Shown here piece by piece: positions 33,999 to 43,726 of a stretch of DNA of 64,000 nt. Every line of letters begins with the position of its first letter. Position 1 is the first letter of the stretch. The position numbers were made by a program, and so were the translations under genes. The notes under the pieces were generated by a model. The model made no database searches, was not told where the DNA came from, and saw only the letters and a program-made list of their open reading frames with translations. Location of the stretch: the NCBI GenBank assembly GCA_965153455.1, contig OZ234495.1, positions 25,788,875 to 25,852,874 of the forward strand, given 5' to 3'. This DNA is from Sphagnum compactum. Its lineage: Eukaryota > Bryophyta > Sphagnopsida > Sphagnales.

Positions 33999-34860
33999 CT
34001 ATACATATGATTTGCGCACTACGCTCGCAGTGCGCGGGGCTGGGGGCTGTTTGACCACCAAAAAGGGAGCGTGGTGCGGGGCTGTTTTAGTGCGGTGCGG
34101 GGCTTTTTTTGTTGACCTTTTTCACTTTTTGTTACTTTTTGTTACTTTTTTTACTGCTCGTAAATTTTATAAGTTACTTTTTATTGCTGAAACAGGGGTA
34201 AAGTTTGTTACTTTTTGTTACTTTTTTTTACTGTTTGTAACTTTCTTAAATTATTTTTTACTGTTGAGAAGGGCCAGGGTTTATATTGTATTCATTGTGC
34301 GAAGGGGGAAAGGGTGCGCCTTGATTTTTTTTTTTTTTATTTTTTTTCTGTTGAAGGGGAGGGGGGTGGAGGTTAATGTTTTTTTTTCCCCTAGATATAT
34401 GAAAAGGTGGAAGGAGGAGGGAGGAAAGGGGTACATTTTTATTCTGGAAATGTTTTTTTTCATTGTGGAGAGGCTAGGGAGGGGAAGCGGTAATTTAGGG
34501 TTCCAAAATCATTATGGGACGGAGGAAAGGGTGCACCGGGAGAAAAGGTGCAGGTTAATTTTTTTTCTTCTTTTTTTTACTGTTGAGGGGGAGGGGGGTG
34601 GAGGTCAAGTTTTTTTTTTGCCTTCATTTGACATGTGGAAGGAGGAAGGGAAAGGGATGATTTTAATTTAATTTTTTTTTTTCATCGTGGAGTGGCTAGG
34701 GACAGGGGGTCAAGGGTTTTTTTTTTAATATGTTAAAGGGGGATGGGAGGGAGTTTTTTTTTTTTTTTATGTTGAAAAGGGATGAGAGGGTTTTTTTTTT
34801 TTTTACAAGTTCAGAAGGGGGGGGGGGTTAGGGTTGGTTTAATTAATTAAATCTAAGCTA
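33999..34860 (+). repeat. R1 repeat, copy 3 (longest)
   Basis: The head carries a perfect 7-bp hairpin GCGCACT (34014-34020) / AGTGCGC (34029-34035). The body includes two AAGGTGGAAGGAGGAGG-type blocks. The tail ends in AAATCTAAGCTAAAATAATA and a TTAATTAAACTAAGCTAAAC-like sequence. The 233-codon frame across it is low-complexity Phe/Gly/Lys and is not a gene. Confidence 0.75.
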
Positions 34861-35094
34861 AAATAATATAAACTTAATTAAACTAAGCTAAACTTTGATA
34901 TCCAATACGTGGCAATGTACAATGCTTCAAAGCTTTTGTCGCAATATCTGATCCTTAAGAGAAATATGTAGTTACATCTAAGAAATATGTAGCTTTTTGC
35001 TGGTGAAACAAGTGAGCAAAGACGTTATCTGTGTGGGCGATCTAAATACAAGAGACTCAATGTCAAGTTTCATTCATTTTTCCCTTCAAGTAGT

Positions 35095-35252
35095 ACAAAA
35101 GTAACAAAAAATAACAAAAAATCAAAAAAATCAAAAAAAAAAAAAAAGCCTGGCATTACACTAAAATAGCCTAACATTACATTGGGTTTTTGGTAGTCAA
35201 ACAGCCTCCAACCTGCAACCTTATGGGCCTGATGCCCAGATCACATGTATAG
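35095..35252 (-). repeat. R1 repeat, copy 4 (truncated, inverted)
   Basis: Only the head and first T-rich part are present, in inverse orientation, ending on the plus strand in GATCACATGTATAG. Together with copy 3 it forms an inverted pair about 1.25 kb long. Confidence 0.65.
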
Positions 35253-35389
35253 GGTAGTTCCCCACTTTTCATTGGTTAGTAGGCCTTATGGTTGCCGGAA
35301 AATATTTGGTGCATATTATTTGTGTCCCAAATTTTTGTTATTTTTTTCAAAATTATATTAGTTTTGTCAAATTTAGTTTAGCCAAGTGT

Positions 35390-35970
35390 ACATTAACTTA
35401 GTTGGGTTGAATTTAATTAGGCAAGTTTAGGTTAGTTTAACTAAGTTTAGATTATTTTAACTAAGATAAAATGAATTAAACCACCCCCCCCCCCATAATG
35501 AACTTGTAAAAAAAATTCAACCTAAAACCCCTCCCACCCCCCTTCAACATATTAACCTAAACCCTAACCCCCCTCCTTAACCACTCAACAATGAAAAAAA
35601 AAAATTAAGAAAAAAACTAACTCTTTTCCCTTCCTCCTTCCACATGTCAAATGAAGGAGAAACTAAAACATTAACCTCCACCCCCTCCCCCTCAATAGTA
35701 AAAGAAATCAAAATAAATAAATAAAGGCGCACCCCCTCCCCCTGAACAATCAAAAAATGAACTAAAATAACTCACCTTGCCCGCCTTCAACAGTAAAAGG
35801 TAATTTACAAAAGTTACAAGTAGTAAAAAAGGTAACAAAAAGTGAAAAAGGTCAACAAAAAACAGCCCATCCACTACGCTGAAATAGCTTGGCATTGCAC
35901 TAGGTTTTTTGTGGTCAAACAGCCTTGAGCTTGCGACCTTATGAGTGTAATGCTCAAATCATATGTATAG
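35390..35970 (-). repeat. R1 repeat, copy 5 (inverted)
   Basis: A minus-strand copy from head (35970) to tail (~35390). The tail TTAACTAAG/TTTAGATTA words match the tail of copy 3. A fragment of a further head follows at 35971-36033. Confidence 0.7.
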
Positions 35971-36154
35971 GCTATTTCAGCGCAGTGCTGGGCTGTTTGA
36001 AAAAACAAAAAAAAAAAGATCACATGTATAGGTTTGAACCAAGGTGGAATATGTTCTAAACCATCGCAGAGGTACCCTATAGGTATAGGAAGTCGTCTAC
36101 ATAGGAAGTCGTTATAAGGTTTATTTGACCATATTAGGTGGGCCTATCTATATA

Positions 36155-36800
36155 ATGTATATGATCTGCGCACTACGCTCACAGTGCGCGGGGCTGGGGG
36201 CTGTTTGACCACCAAAAACAGACTGTAGTGCGGGGCTGTTTTAGCGTAGTTATGGGCTATTTTTTTTTACTTTTTTAATTTTTTGTTACTTTTTGTTACT
36301 TTTTTTACTGCTTGTAACTTTTGTAAGTTACTTTTCCCTGCTGAAAGGGGTAAAGTTTGTTACTTTTGTTACTTTTTTTACTGCTTGTAACTTTCATAAA
36401 TTACTTTTTACTATTGAGAAGGGCCAGAGGAATTGTTTTATTAGTTATATTCATTGTTCAGGGGGAAGGGGTGTGCCTTGATTTATTTATTTTTTAATTC
36501 TTTTATTGTTGAGGGGGAGGGGGGGGGTTCAAGTTTATGTTTTATTTTTCTCCTTCATTTGACATGTGGAAGGAGGAAGGGAAAGGCCCATGTTTTTTTC
36601 GAATTTTTTTTTTTCATTGTTGAGTGGGTAGGAGGGTCAGGGTTTTTTTTAAAAAATATGTTGAAGGGGGATGGGAGGGGGAGGGGGTTTATTTTATTTT
36701 TAAATCTTTTTTTAGGGTGTTGAATGGTTAAGGAAGGGGAGGGGGTTGATTTTTTTTTACAAATTCATAATGGGAGAAGGGGGGGCCAGTGGTTAAAAGT
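36155..36800 (+). repeat. R1 repeat, copy 6
   Basis: The head TATATGATCTGCGCACTACG has the same 7-bp stem as copy 3 with one change. The body is as in the others, ending at a G-rich block near 36780-36790. Confidence 0.7.
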
Positions 36801-37385
36801 AGCCATTTTCAAAATACTAACCACTCATGGGCCTTGATTTTTTTATTTTTTTATTTTTCCTACCAGATGTCATCATTACCATATACCTAATAGGCCGTGA
36901 AGTCCTCTTAGATGGGCATTTTCCCCCCTTGTTTCCATCCTCCATTCTTTTATTTTAATTTTCATTTTTCTACTTTTTTTTAATTGTTACTTTTCATATT
37001 ATTCTTTTCTTCTTCTTACTCAATGTTTTTTATTTTGATCTTTATTATATTTCCTAGTTTTACATTTCTTTATTTCTTTATATTTTAAGGAGGGGGGGGG
37101 GGTTTTTTCCTTTTTCTCTCCTTTTTTATATTATTCTTTTCCTCTTCTTACTGGATTTTTTTTTTTGGCATATTTCCCAATTTTACCTCTTCTTTGCTTT
37201 GTTTTTTTTTTTATCATTTATATTTTTTTCCCCTATTTTTTTCAATTTGTGCCAATGCATTTTCTTCTATTCTTCTCTCCTTTCCTCGGTTTCGTAAGAG
37301 GCATTGAACGAATAACAGTGAACAAGTACATGCAAGCTTGGAATTAATACGATTTCTGATGGTTGATTTCCTCTTCAATTTTACA
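36801..37385. other. No gene; T-rich low-complexity DNA
   Basis: Long T runs with interspersed CTTCTT and a (G)11 run at about 37088-37098. No gene-like content. Confidence 0.5.
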
Positions 37386-38240
37386 ACCAAGCTCTTCGAC
37401 ACCAACCCTCCAAAACTATGGCCAATTAACACAATAGGATGATGCCATTTATACCTGCACAAAACATATTCATTTGCTATACTGAACTTCGAGGAAATAT
37501 CTAATCGACTTCTACGTTTCATATTAGTTAAGTCTATATTTATGTGTGACTGAAATATATCATCGAATGCACACCTTTAACATTGCTCAAAAGAATTGTT
37601 GCACATTCCTGCACTTTAGCTGTCCTCGTGGCATTTTCAGATTTTAGAAAGTCAAGGCCCTTTCCACTTTCAAAACCAAGCTTTTTAACACCAATCTCTA
37701 AAAACATAGCATATTTCAGCAATAAGGATGATTCCATTCACCCTGCACCATACATTACTGTGATATGTTCAGTTTCAGGAAGTGTTGAAACACCATCTAT
37801 AGTTGGCCGATATACTATCATTGATAAGTGTACAAATTTTCTATACAATTGAGAGATGACCCAATGATTGAGCAACAAATCTTAAATCTGAAAATTTTAG
37901 TTGCTTGATATATTTGTGAGTGAAACCACTATATTTGCCCAAACATGACATTGTGACAATCAAAGAAAGGTGACTTGTACTCAGGATTGATGAGAGTCTG
38001 GTATACATTATTCGCAACATGTGATACATGACCAGGAGGGGAGCTTTCTAGTACATGTGCATTGTATGAAACTGAGAAAATGCGCACAACTTCCCACAAA
38101 TCAATTGGTAGCCATTCTTCAGGCCAACATACATCATCATGACCTCGTTGTGTCCCTGTGCCCCTCCAGGCATGACCCCTCCAGGCATCACCATTGTCAT
38201 TTGCAGTTAATTGGAGCCCACGAAACAAGACCACATCCAT
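37386..38240 (-). pseudogene. SERAC1-like alpha/beta hydrolase gene fragment
   Basis: The minus strand shows an upstream block (38240-37990) with DVVLFRGLQ, CWPEEWLPIDL and RIFSVSYNAHV, the N-terminal hydrolase strand region of plant SERAC1/lipase-like proteins. A second block (37470-37386) follows an acceptor-like TTTGTGCAG and reads KWHHPIVLIGHSFGGLVSKS, with the nucleophile elbow G-H-S-F-G. Between them (37740-37545) is a diverged duplicate of the elbow exon, in which the GHSFGG part has decayed but the following strand is recognisable, continuing to ATILLSNVKGVHSMIYFSHT. Exon order and decay indicate a pseudogene or rearranged fragment. Catalytic Asp/His were not located. Confidence 0.6.
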
Positions 38241-40163
38241 TTCAACACTTCGCTTGTCTTCACGAGGTGGCCACAGCTAATGTACCGGCCAATGACTCTG
38301 CCATCAAAATTCCACATTCAAAATATTGCACAGTAACCAAAGTCTAAATCATAGCACCAAAAAGTATTGGAGACTTGCTGAGAGGAGATGCCACCAATTG
38401 GTTTACGAATGTAATAGAATGGGCTATTTGAACCAAAACTCTTGGAAATATATTAGTATCACAATGGTCCAGTCAGCAAGGTAAAAAGAACTCACAGAAC
38501 TAGCAGCCATGATCATCAAGATGGCTTCTTGTCGTTGTACATAAATCCATGATATGGTAACACTCAGCGATACCACGAGTCTTAGCAGTCTCATCCATTG
38601 GCAAACTGCCATTTCGCTCTATTTTTAAGAGCTGAGAGGAATCCAAAAATCCTCGCTCCTTGAATAAGTGGCTCTCATGACATACAAGAAGAGTGCTGTT
38701 GCTCTCAAGATCTAATAGCTTTGCACTCCTCTTCAAATATTGATAGGTGAAAAAACAGCATGGTGGGAGCTGCCATACAAATGGCGGTGTTGCTGTCACG
38801 CATGCATTTTCCGTTCATTCACACAAGGGGAGAAAATCCCTGACAAACTCGTGCAGTTACAAACATCATACATTGTTGCACATTGTTGAGGTCTTCTCTG
38901 AATTCCCAATCAAACAATAGAGAGTCAATTTGTAGACTCTGTCGCCTAGCCTTAGACACACATACAGTACCACCCTAGAAGTCAGACTCTACACATTATT
39001 TGGGAAAAACATGAAGGGTGGTGAGAAAACAATACATAATATTCTGTTCATCTGGTTTTTGCCCATTAAGTGATTGGATCTGCTGATATGATTAGTACAC
39101 ATTAGTCGACTCTTAAACAAAGAACTACTCTCATATGATCAAAATAACACAAATCTTTAGACCCTAGGCAAGACCCATGTTCAGACAATGGTACACAGAA
39201 AGAAATGGAGGCCAACATCCAAAATCTTGCATCGTCAAGAACAATACCTGAAATTCCTGAGTCTGGAAGCACCATAAGAAAGAATAGCCAGCGACAAATG
39301 ACGTGCTGAAAAATTGCCATAGAATTTCAACAACACCGTTATCTCTTCGACAAGAAAATCTTATGCTTCGTACCTCATAAATTGGACGCATAGAGTTTGA
39401 ATCCAGCTGATGCAAAGGCAATCTGCAAAAGACAAACCTTCAAACGGTTCAAGGTCCTTGAGCAACAACAGGTAGGACTCCGTTTTGGAATGTGATTTCA
39501 GGAACTTTCAAAACTAAAACTTCAAGTGATACTAGAAAGCAGTTTGCTGAACTGATCCACCAGATTCCAATTGTTCAACAAACAATCAATGCACAACCAA
39601 CAAGAAAACATGAGGTTAGGAGTCCATGTAGCACAATACCACCAATTGTGGTTTTGTAGATGCCCTAGAAAATAAAGTTGCTTGCAAGCCGGTCGCATGC
39701 CAAGGAGATGGTTATCGGCTGCGAAAATGTAGACTCCACAGTAGTCAGAGTCGAAAACCAATAGGAAACCCTCAAACCGCCAAGAGTTGGGAGCCATCGA
39801 CGCTGGAGCACAGTGTTCATTTCTCATGGGAAACGGGAAAACCGTCGAAATTAACAATATACCTACTGTGTGACTTTTCCGTGGACGTCCCCCATTCTAA
39901 GAAACCACATAACACGAACAAAGACATGACTGATCTTCAATACTCTCTGCACCGCATTGGACACCATAGTTCGGTGAAGCTCCTTCATGCTCGACCACTT
40001 GTTCTATTATTACCCCAGGGGGGAACATTGGTCGAAAACAGCAAGACACACGGTCTTCAGATTCCAACAAAACCCGAACCTATACAAATCGTACACGGAG
40101 CTTTACAATATGCGACGGCAATCTTCACACCGCCGAAACAATCTTCACAATGTGTGTAAGGCA
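38241..40163. other. No supported gene
   Basis: Minus-strand frames (38500-38799, 39164-39421, 39522-39857) could be upstream exons of the SERAC1-like fragment or chance frames. No domain or convincing splice chain was recognised. Confidence 0.35.
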
Positions 40164-40595
40164 ATGCACCGCGAAAGAGGAATTGACAGAGAGTGGATGG
40201 AGCAAAGAAAAATGTCAGCTCAGAAAACTGAATCCAAACAATCTACAACCTGCAGTAGACTTGGAAGTATACCCACAAAAGGGGTACTAGCGGATGCAAG
40301 CCCTAGAACCAAAACTAGTAAGGAGTGGGAGGAGCTGCTACGGAATACAGCAGAGCAGGAGATGAAAACGGAGCTAGGAAGGGGTAAAATACCAAGGAAA
40401 CAAGCACAGTATAGCTTTGAGCGACACGTACAAGTCTATGCGGAGGAGGATGAAGTCGATAGTGACCCTTACCGTAGTGCGACTTCATCAAGCTCTAGTG
40501 ATTCTGATGCCAGCCTTTCTTGCACACCGCCTTCCATTCGTTGCTATTGCAGCCCTAAAAAACTTGCACGAAGATGTCAACCACAACGAAAGTGA
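40164..40595 (+). CDS. Hypothetical acidic/Ser-rich protein, 3-prime end cut by a solo LTR
   Basis: The open frame extends back to about 39990; the first convincing ATG is 40164, giving about 143 residues. The N-terminal half is basic and charged. The C-terminal part reads YAEEDEVDSDPYRSATSSSS, then a Ser/Asp run and a Cys-containing end (TPPSIRCYCSPKKLARRCQP). The stop TGA (40593) is supplied by the first bases of an inserted LTR. Across the insertion the original frame would have ended two codons later, so almost nothing was lost. It is convergent with the OrsD/recombinase/helicase gene, with about 150 bp between stops if the LTR is ignored. I do not recognise it. It may be a second gene of that element or an unrelated gene. 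Confidence 0.4.
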   Translation: MHRERGIDREWMEQRKMSAQKTESKQSTTCSRLGSIPTKGVLADASPRTKTSKEWEELLRNTAEQEMKTELGRGKIPRKQAQYSFERHVQVYAEEDEVDSDPYRSATSSSSSDSDASLSCTPPSIRCYCSPKKLARRCQPQRK

Positions 40596-41413
40596 CGCGC
40601 TCCTTGGTCCCGGGGTGAACCCACTTGAAGGGTTCACCAATGTGAAGTTGCGGAAAGTTGGGACCGAAGGGCACGCTCCCGACTTCCAACTCTAGAAAGG
40701 GGTGGAGGGTCGAGTTGGAAGCCCCGGGATTAGACTAGGAAGATGGACTAGTAGATCAAGCACGAATCTGCATCCAAAACCAACCACAAATGGGTTAGTT
40801 CACATTCGGGAACACCCTTGGGTGTTGGGACAAGCCACGGGCACTTTGGACTACTTGACTCACCACGGCCCGGACTTGGGGGAAGCCACCACCTTCCCCC
40901 TTATAGTTATCTCTGCAGCTCACCACGGAGGCTACATCCAAATGGCACATTTTGTTGGGACTCCCGAAATGGAGTCCCGAAACTGTCCCAGCGGGACTCT
41001 CGAAACTTTGAGCTGCCATAACTCCTGACTCCGGAGTCCGATCGCAACAAGGTCTAAACCAAAGTTGTAGCCCTCGTTGAGATCTTTCCAACGCCATGTC
41101 GCACTTCATCAGGAGACGTCGGGAAAGGGTCGATTCCCGACTTTTAGTGGTCGAGAGTCAAATTGCCAGTTTGACTCCCGGCCCTTCTTTTGCCAATAAC
41201 TTGGGCTGCAAATGTCCAAATGGCCAATGCGAGGCCATTTTCGATATCTACGTTTCAAGACCTTTCCAATGACACCAAGAACATCCCAATGCGAGGTGTT
41301 TTGGGCCTTGCTGTTGAGCTCTGAACATTCGGGAGTCCCGGAGGGCTCCAAACCTTCAACTTTTCCAAGTGTTGGGCTTCACCCCCACACTTGGACAAAG
41401 TGGGGTTGCGACA
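40593..41413 (-). mobile_element. Solo LTR of chromovirus subfamily B, TSD GAAAG
   Basis: Read on the minus strand, the 821-bp sequence starts TGTCGCAACCCCACTTTG and ends GGAGCGCGTCA. It is flanked by GAAAG on both sides (40588-40592 and 41414-41418), a perfect 5-bp target duplication. It matches the LTRs of the element at 51,573-59,637. No internal retrotransposon sequence adjoins, so it arose by LTR-LTR recombination. Confidence 0.93.
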
Positions 41414-41566
41414 GAAAGGAGGCATAAGTAATACAACACAGCCGACAGTCCTTGGACATATGGGTTTAATCCTAGAATTGTATTTTTCTGTGATTGTCTT
41501 GCTCCAGCATTCGGATGCACGTATCTACCAATCGTGTGAAGTTGGTGATAGATCGTCCCAAGGCCT

Positions 41567-43705
41567 TCAGTCCCATCCATCGAGCCAATTCTTCATCGCG
41601 ATGATGTCTTTCAATTCCGGCATGGCCTTGTGCATGTCTGACGGGTTGCAACGCCAAATGGCCCAAAGAAGAATGCGGTATCGTTCACCTCGAATTTGAC
41701 CCGGGCAATCAACACCGTACCTTCCTTCGTGCAACTGGACATTGCCTAACGCCTGCCCATTGTGCAAAAGGTGGCACTTGGGACAACTCTCAGGTGACCG
41801 GGGAATGGAATTAGGGCAATCCGACCTAGGATGCGATCCCAGACATTTGAAGCATCGACAACCATCCAGCAACAACGAACAATTTTGACTGGGGTGACAC
41901 AAGTTTCTAGCATCGCCGTAAACACTGCACATGAGACAATTGGGTTCATCAGGAGTCGCAAATCGACGAAAATTCTTCAAGGATGTACAATCCTCGTTTA
42001 TGAAGGAGGTGAGCACTGGCGCTCGCACCCTAAGCATCGGCAATGGTGGGGGGGGTTCTAGTGACACCGCCCTCAATTGTCGTACACAATTGTCGCACGA
42101 TTGTGCTGCTGGAATTAGGTTGCACCGTTGTGATTGACCATCCACAGCCAAATGAAGATTGTGTCGTCGACAATTCTGCGTGTCCGTGATCCAAGCGTTG
42201 GGTTCGACGAACGATGAATCGATGTGCAAAGCTTCAGCTCTAGATTTTGCACTAGAAATCACTCTGCTAATACCAGGTTTACTGTCGCGAGCAAGTCGGC
42301 CCGACTCTTGGTGCAGAGCAACAAAAGACCTAAAAGATCCACGGTGAATGACGAGCCTGACCGACGGGTAGTTGTACCCACACACAATGACCCCGGTGGC
42401 CACCATAACCCGAGCTTCGCCCGAAAGCCATGATTGTAATTGCGCCTTCTTAGCGTCTTCATCCAGATGGGCATGAAGATGGGCGGTCCTGACGCATGCC
42501 ACGTTATTGGCGATCGATGCCACACGTTCGACAGACTGTCGTGTCAAGCAATATACGATTGCCCTATCCGTCTCGGAAGACACATCGTAATCCCATTCGA
42601 CAAGTTGTCGAATGATTTCATCGTCGACATCAACCACTTCATCGACGACATATCCAATCAACGGGCGCACCGTGGACATCTGGATGACGGTGAGTGACGT
42701 GGACATCACGATCTTAAGGTCAGTCTTTTGAGAGGGGGACAAAGAGGCTGTCAATGCGACGAGTTGGCACCCCACGGCCCACAACGGCAATAGGCGCTTC
42801 ATGACCGGTCTGAAATCGGACAAAAGCAAATGCGCTTCATCCACAACAACACAATGAAGCTTTTGCAGATGGTTCAATGCATGTGCGAGTTCCACAAACC
42901 TAGGAGTTGTTGCACATTCCACTGATACGAACAAGATGGACGGAGGATCATGAAACGTAATTGTGTCTGTGCCATAGGTTGCGTATCGTAAGCCAGCTCG
43001 ACTCGCATCAGCTTCGTGTCCGCTGACAAGGATGCTGAGAGGTACCACCACGATGATGGTGCGACCAGTGACCATGGGTGGAATCATGAACGCGGCTGAT
43101 TTGCCATGTCCAGTGGGCATGACCACCAATAAGTCAAGTCTATTTTCCAACACTAATGTCACAACCAGGCCTTGTTCCTTGCATGTCCACTGTTCATGGC
43201 CAAATCGACGAAGAGCTCGTAAAGCACGCACTTCGTGTGTTTGATCTCGAGGTGGAGGCGGGATGGCCGGTTGAGCGGGAGTCTGTGCGACCGAATACAT
43301 GAGCGATGCGAGGAGAGACGTGCAATCAGATTGCAACGGACAATGGGTGTTGGGTCGGTCAATAATCGTCGGAATCTCAACGGTCGAAGTACCTGAGGGA
43401 GGTGGATCGAGGGGGCTCCCATCGAGTTGTAACAAGCGATGCCATGCTTCGACGGCCAATTTGTATGTGTACATTTGTTGGCTGTCCATGAACCTGTGAT
43501 CGTTCGAACAATTGACATAATGTCTTGTGGCCGTGGCGGAAGAGTGCCCTGATGTCTCGTCGATGGGAAATTTCGTGCAATAACTTTGTTTAATGGCGTC
43601 GCCGAAGTAAGCGGCGAGATGACGATAATCCGCAATCCCAAGATCAAGATTTGCATGCTCGAGGAACCCAGCGGCCACCAAACGCGAAACATGTCCGCCC
43701 TCCAT
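41567..43705 (-). CDS. Tyrosine recombinase C-terminal box plus RecQ-like DEAH helicase, Cys-rich tail
   Basis: A 712-codon open frame. Residues 20-70 hold the second half of a tyrosine recombinase active site: box-II Arg in YRHLAAYFGD (R28) and GHSSATATRHYV with His54 and nucleophile Tyr63. From ~160 a RecQ-type superfamily-2 helicase follows: Q-like motif FGHEQWTCKEQ, Walker A MPTGHGKS (196-203), DEAH (289-292) with SDFRP as in RecQ, LTAS (318-321), motif V ATGVIVCGYNYPSV and motif VI QESGRLARD. The tail (~510-690) has many Cys/His pairs, including CFKCLGSHPRSDC, possibly zinc-binding. The frame is continuous with the upstream one (43727-45283) except for one TAG at 43727-43729, so this is the 3-prime part of a single gene; ATG 43705 is merely the next Met. 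The domain order is known from fungal OrsD-helicase genes. Confidence 0.85.
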   Translation of the reverse strand: MEGGHVSRLVAAGFLEHANLDLGIADYRHLAAYFGDAIKQSYCTKFPIDETSGHSSATATRHYVNCSNDHRFMDSQQMYTYKLAVEAWHRLLQLDGSPLDPPPSGTSTVEIPTIIDRPNTHCPLQSDCTSLLASLMYSVAQTPAQPAIPPPPRDQTHEVRALRALRRFGHEQWTCKEQGLVVTLVLENRLDLLVVMPTGHGKSAAFMIPPMVTGRTIIVVVPLSILVSGHEADASRAGLRYATYGTDTITFHDPPSILFVSVECATTPRFVELAHALNHLQKLHCVVVDEAHLLLSDFRPVMKRLLPLWAVGCQLVALTASLSPSQKTDLKIVMSTSLTVIQMSTVRPLIGYVVDEVVDVDDEIIRQLVEWDYDVSSETDRAIVYCLTRQSVERVASIANNVACVRTAHLHAHLDEDAKKAQLQSWLSGEARVMVATGVIVCGYNYPSVRLVIHRGSFRSFVALHQESGRLARDSKPGISRVISSAKSRAEALHIDSSFVEPNAWITDTQNCRRHNLHLAVDGQSQRCNLIPAAQSCDNCVRQLRAVSLEPPPPLPMLRVRAPVLTSFINEDCTSLKNFRRFATPDEPNCLMCSVYGDARNLCHPSQNCSLLLDGCRCFKCLGSHPRSDCPNSIPRSPESCPKCHLLHNGQALGNVQLHEGRYGVDCPGQIRGERYRILLWAIWRCNPSDMHKAMPELKDIIAMKNWLDGWD

Positions 43706-43726
43706 GGCCGCATCTCGTTGAATGGC

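Noticed and set aside
33970-34671. A 233-codon frame in R1 copy 3
   Set aside because: Low-complexity Phe/Leu/Gly/Lys translation of T-rich and G-rich modules; not conserved as a frame in the other R1 copies.
38500-39857. Three minus-strand frames as upstream exons of the SERAC1-like gene
   Set aside because: No recognisable domain content and no convincing chain of donor and acceptor sites.
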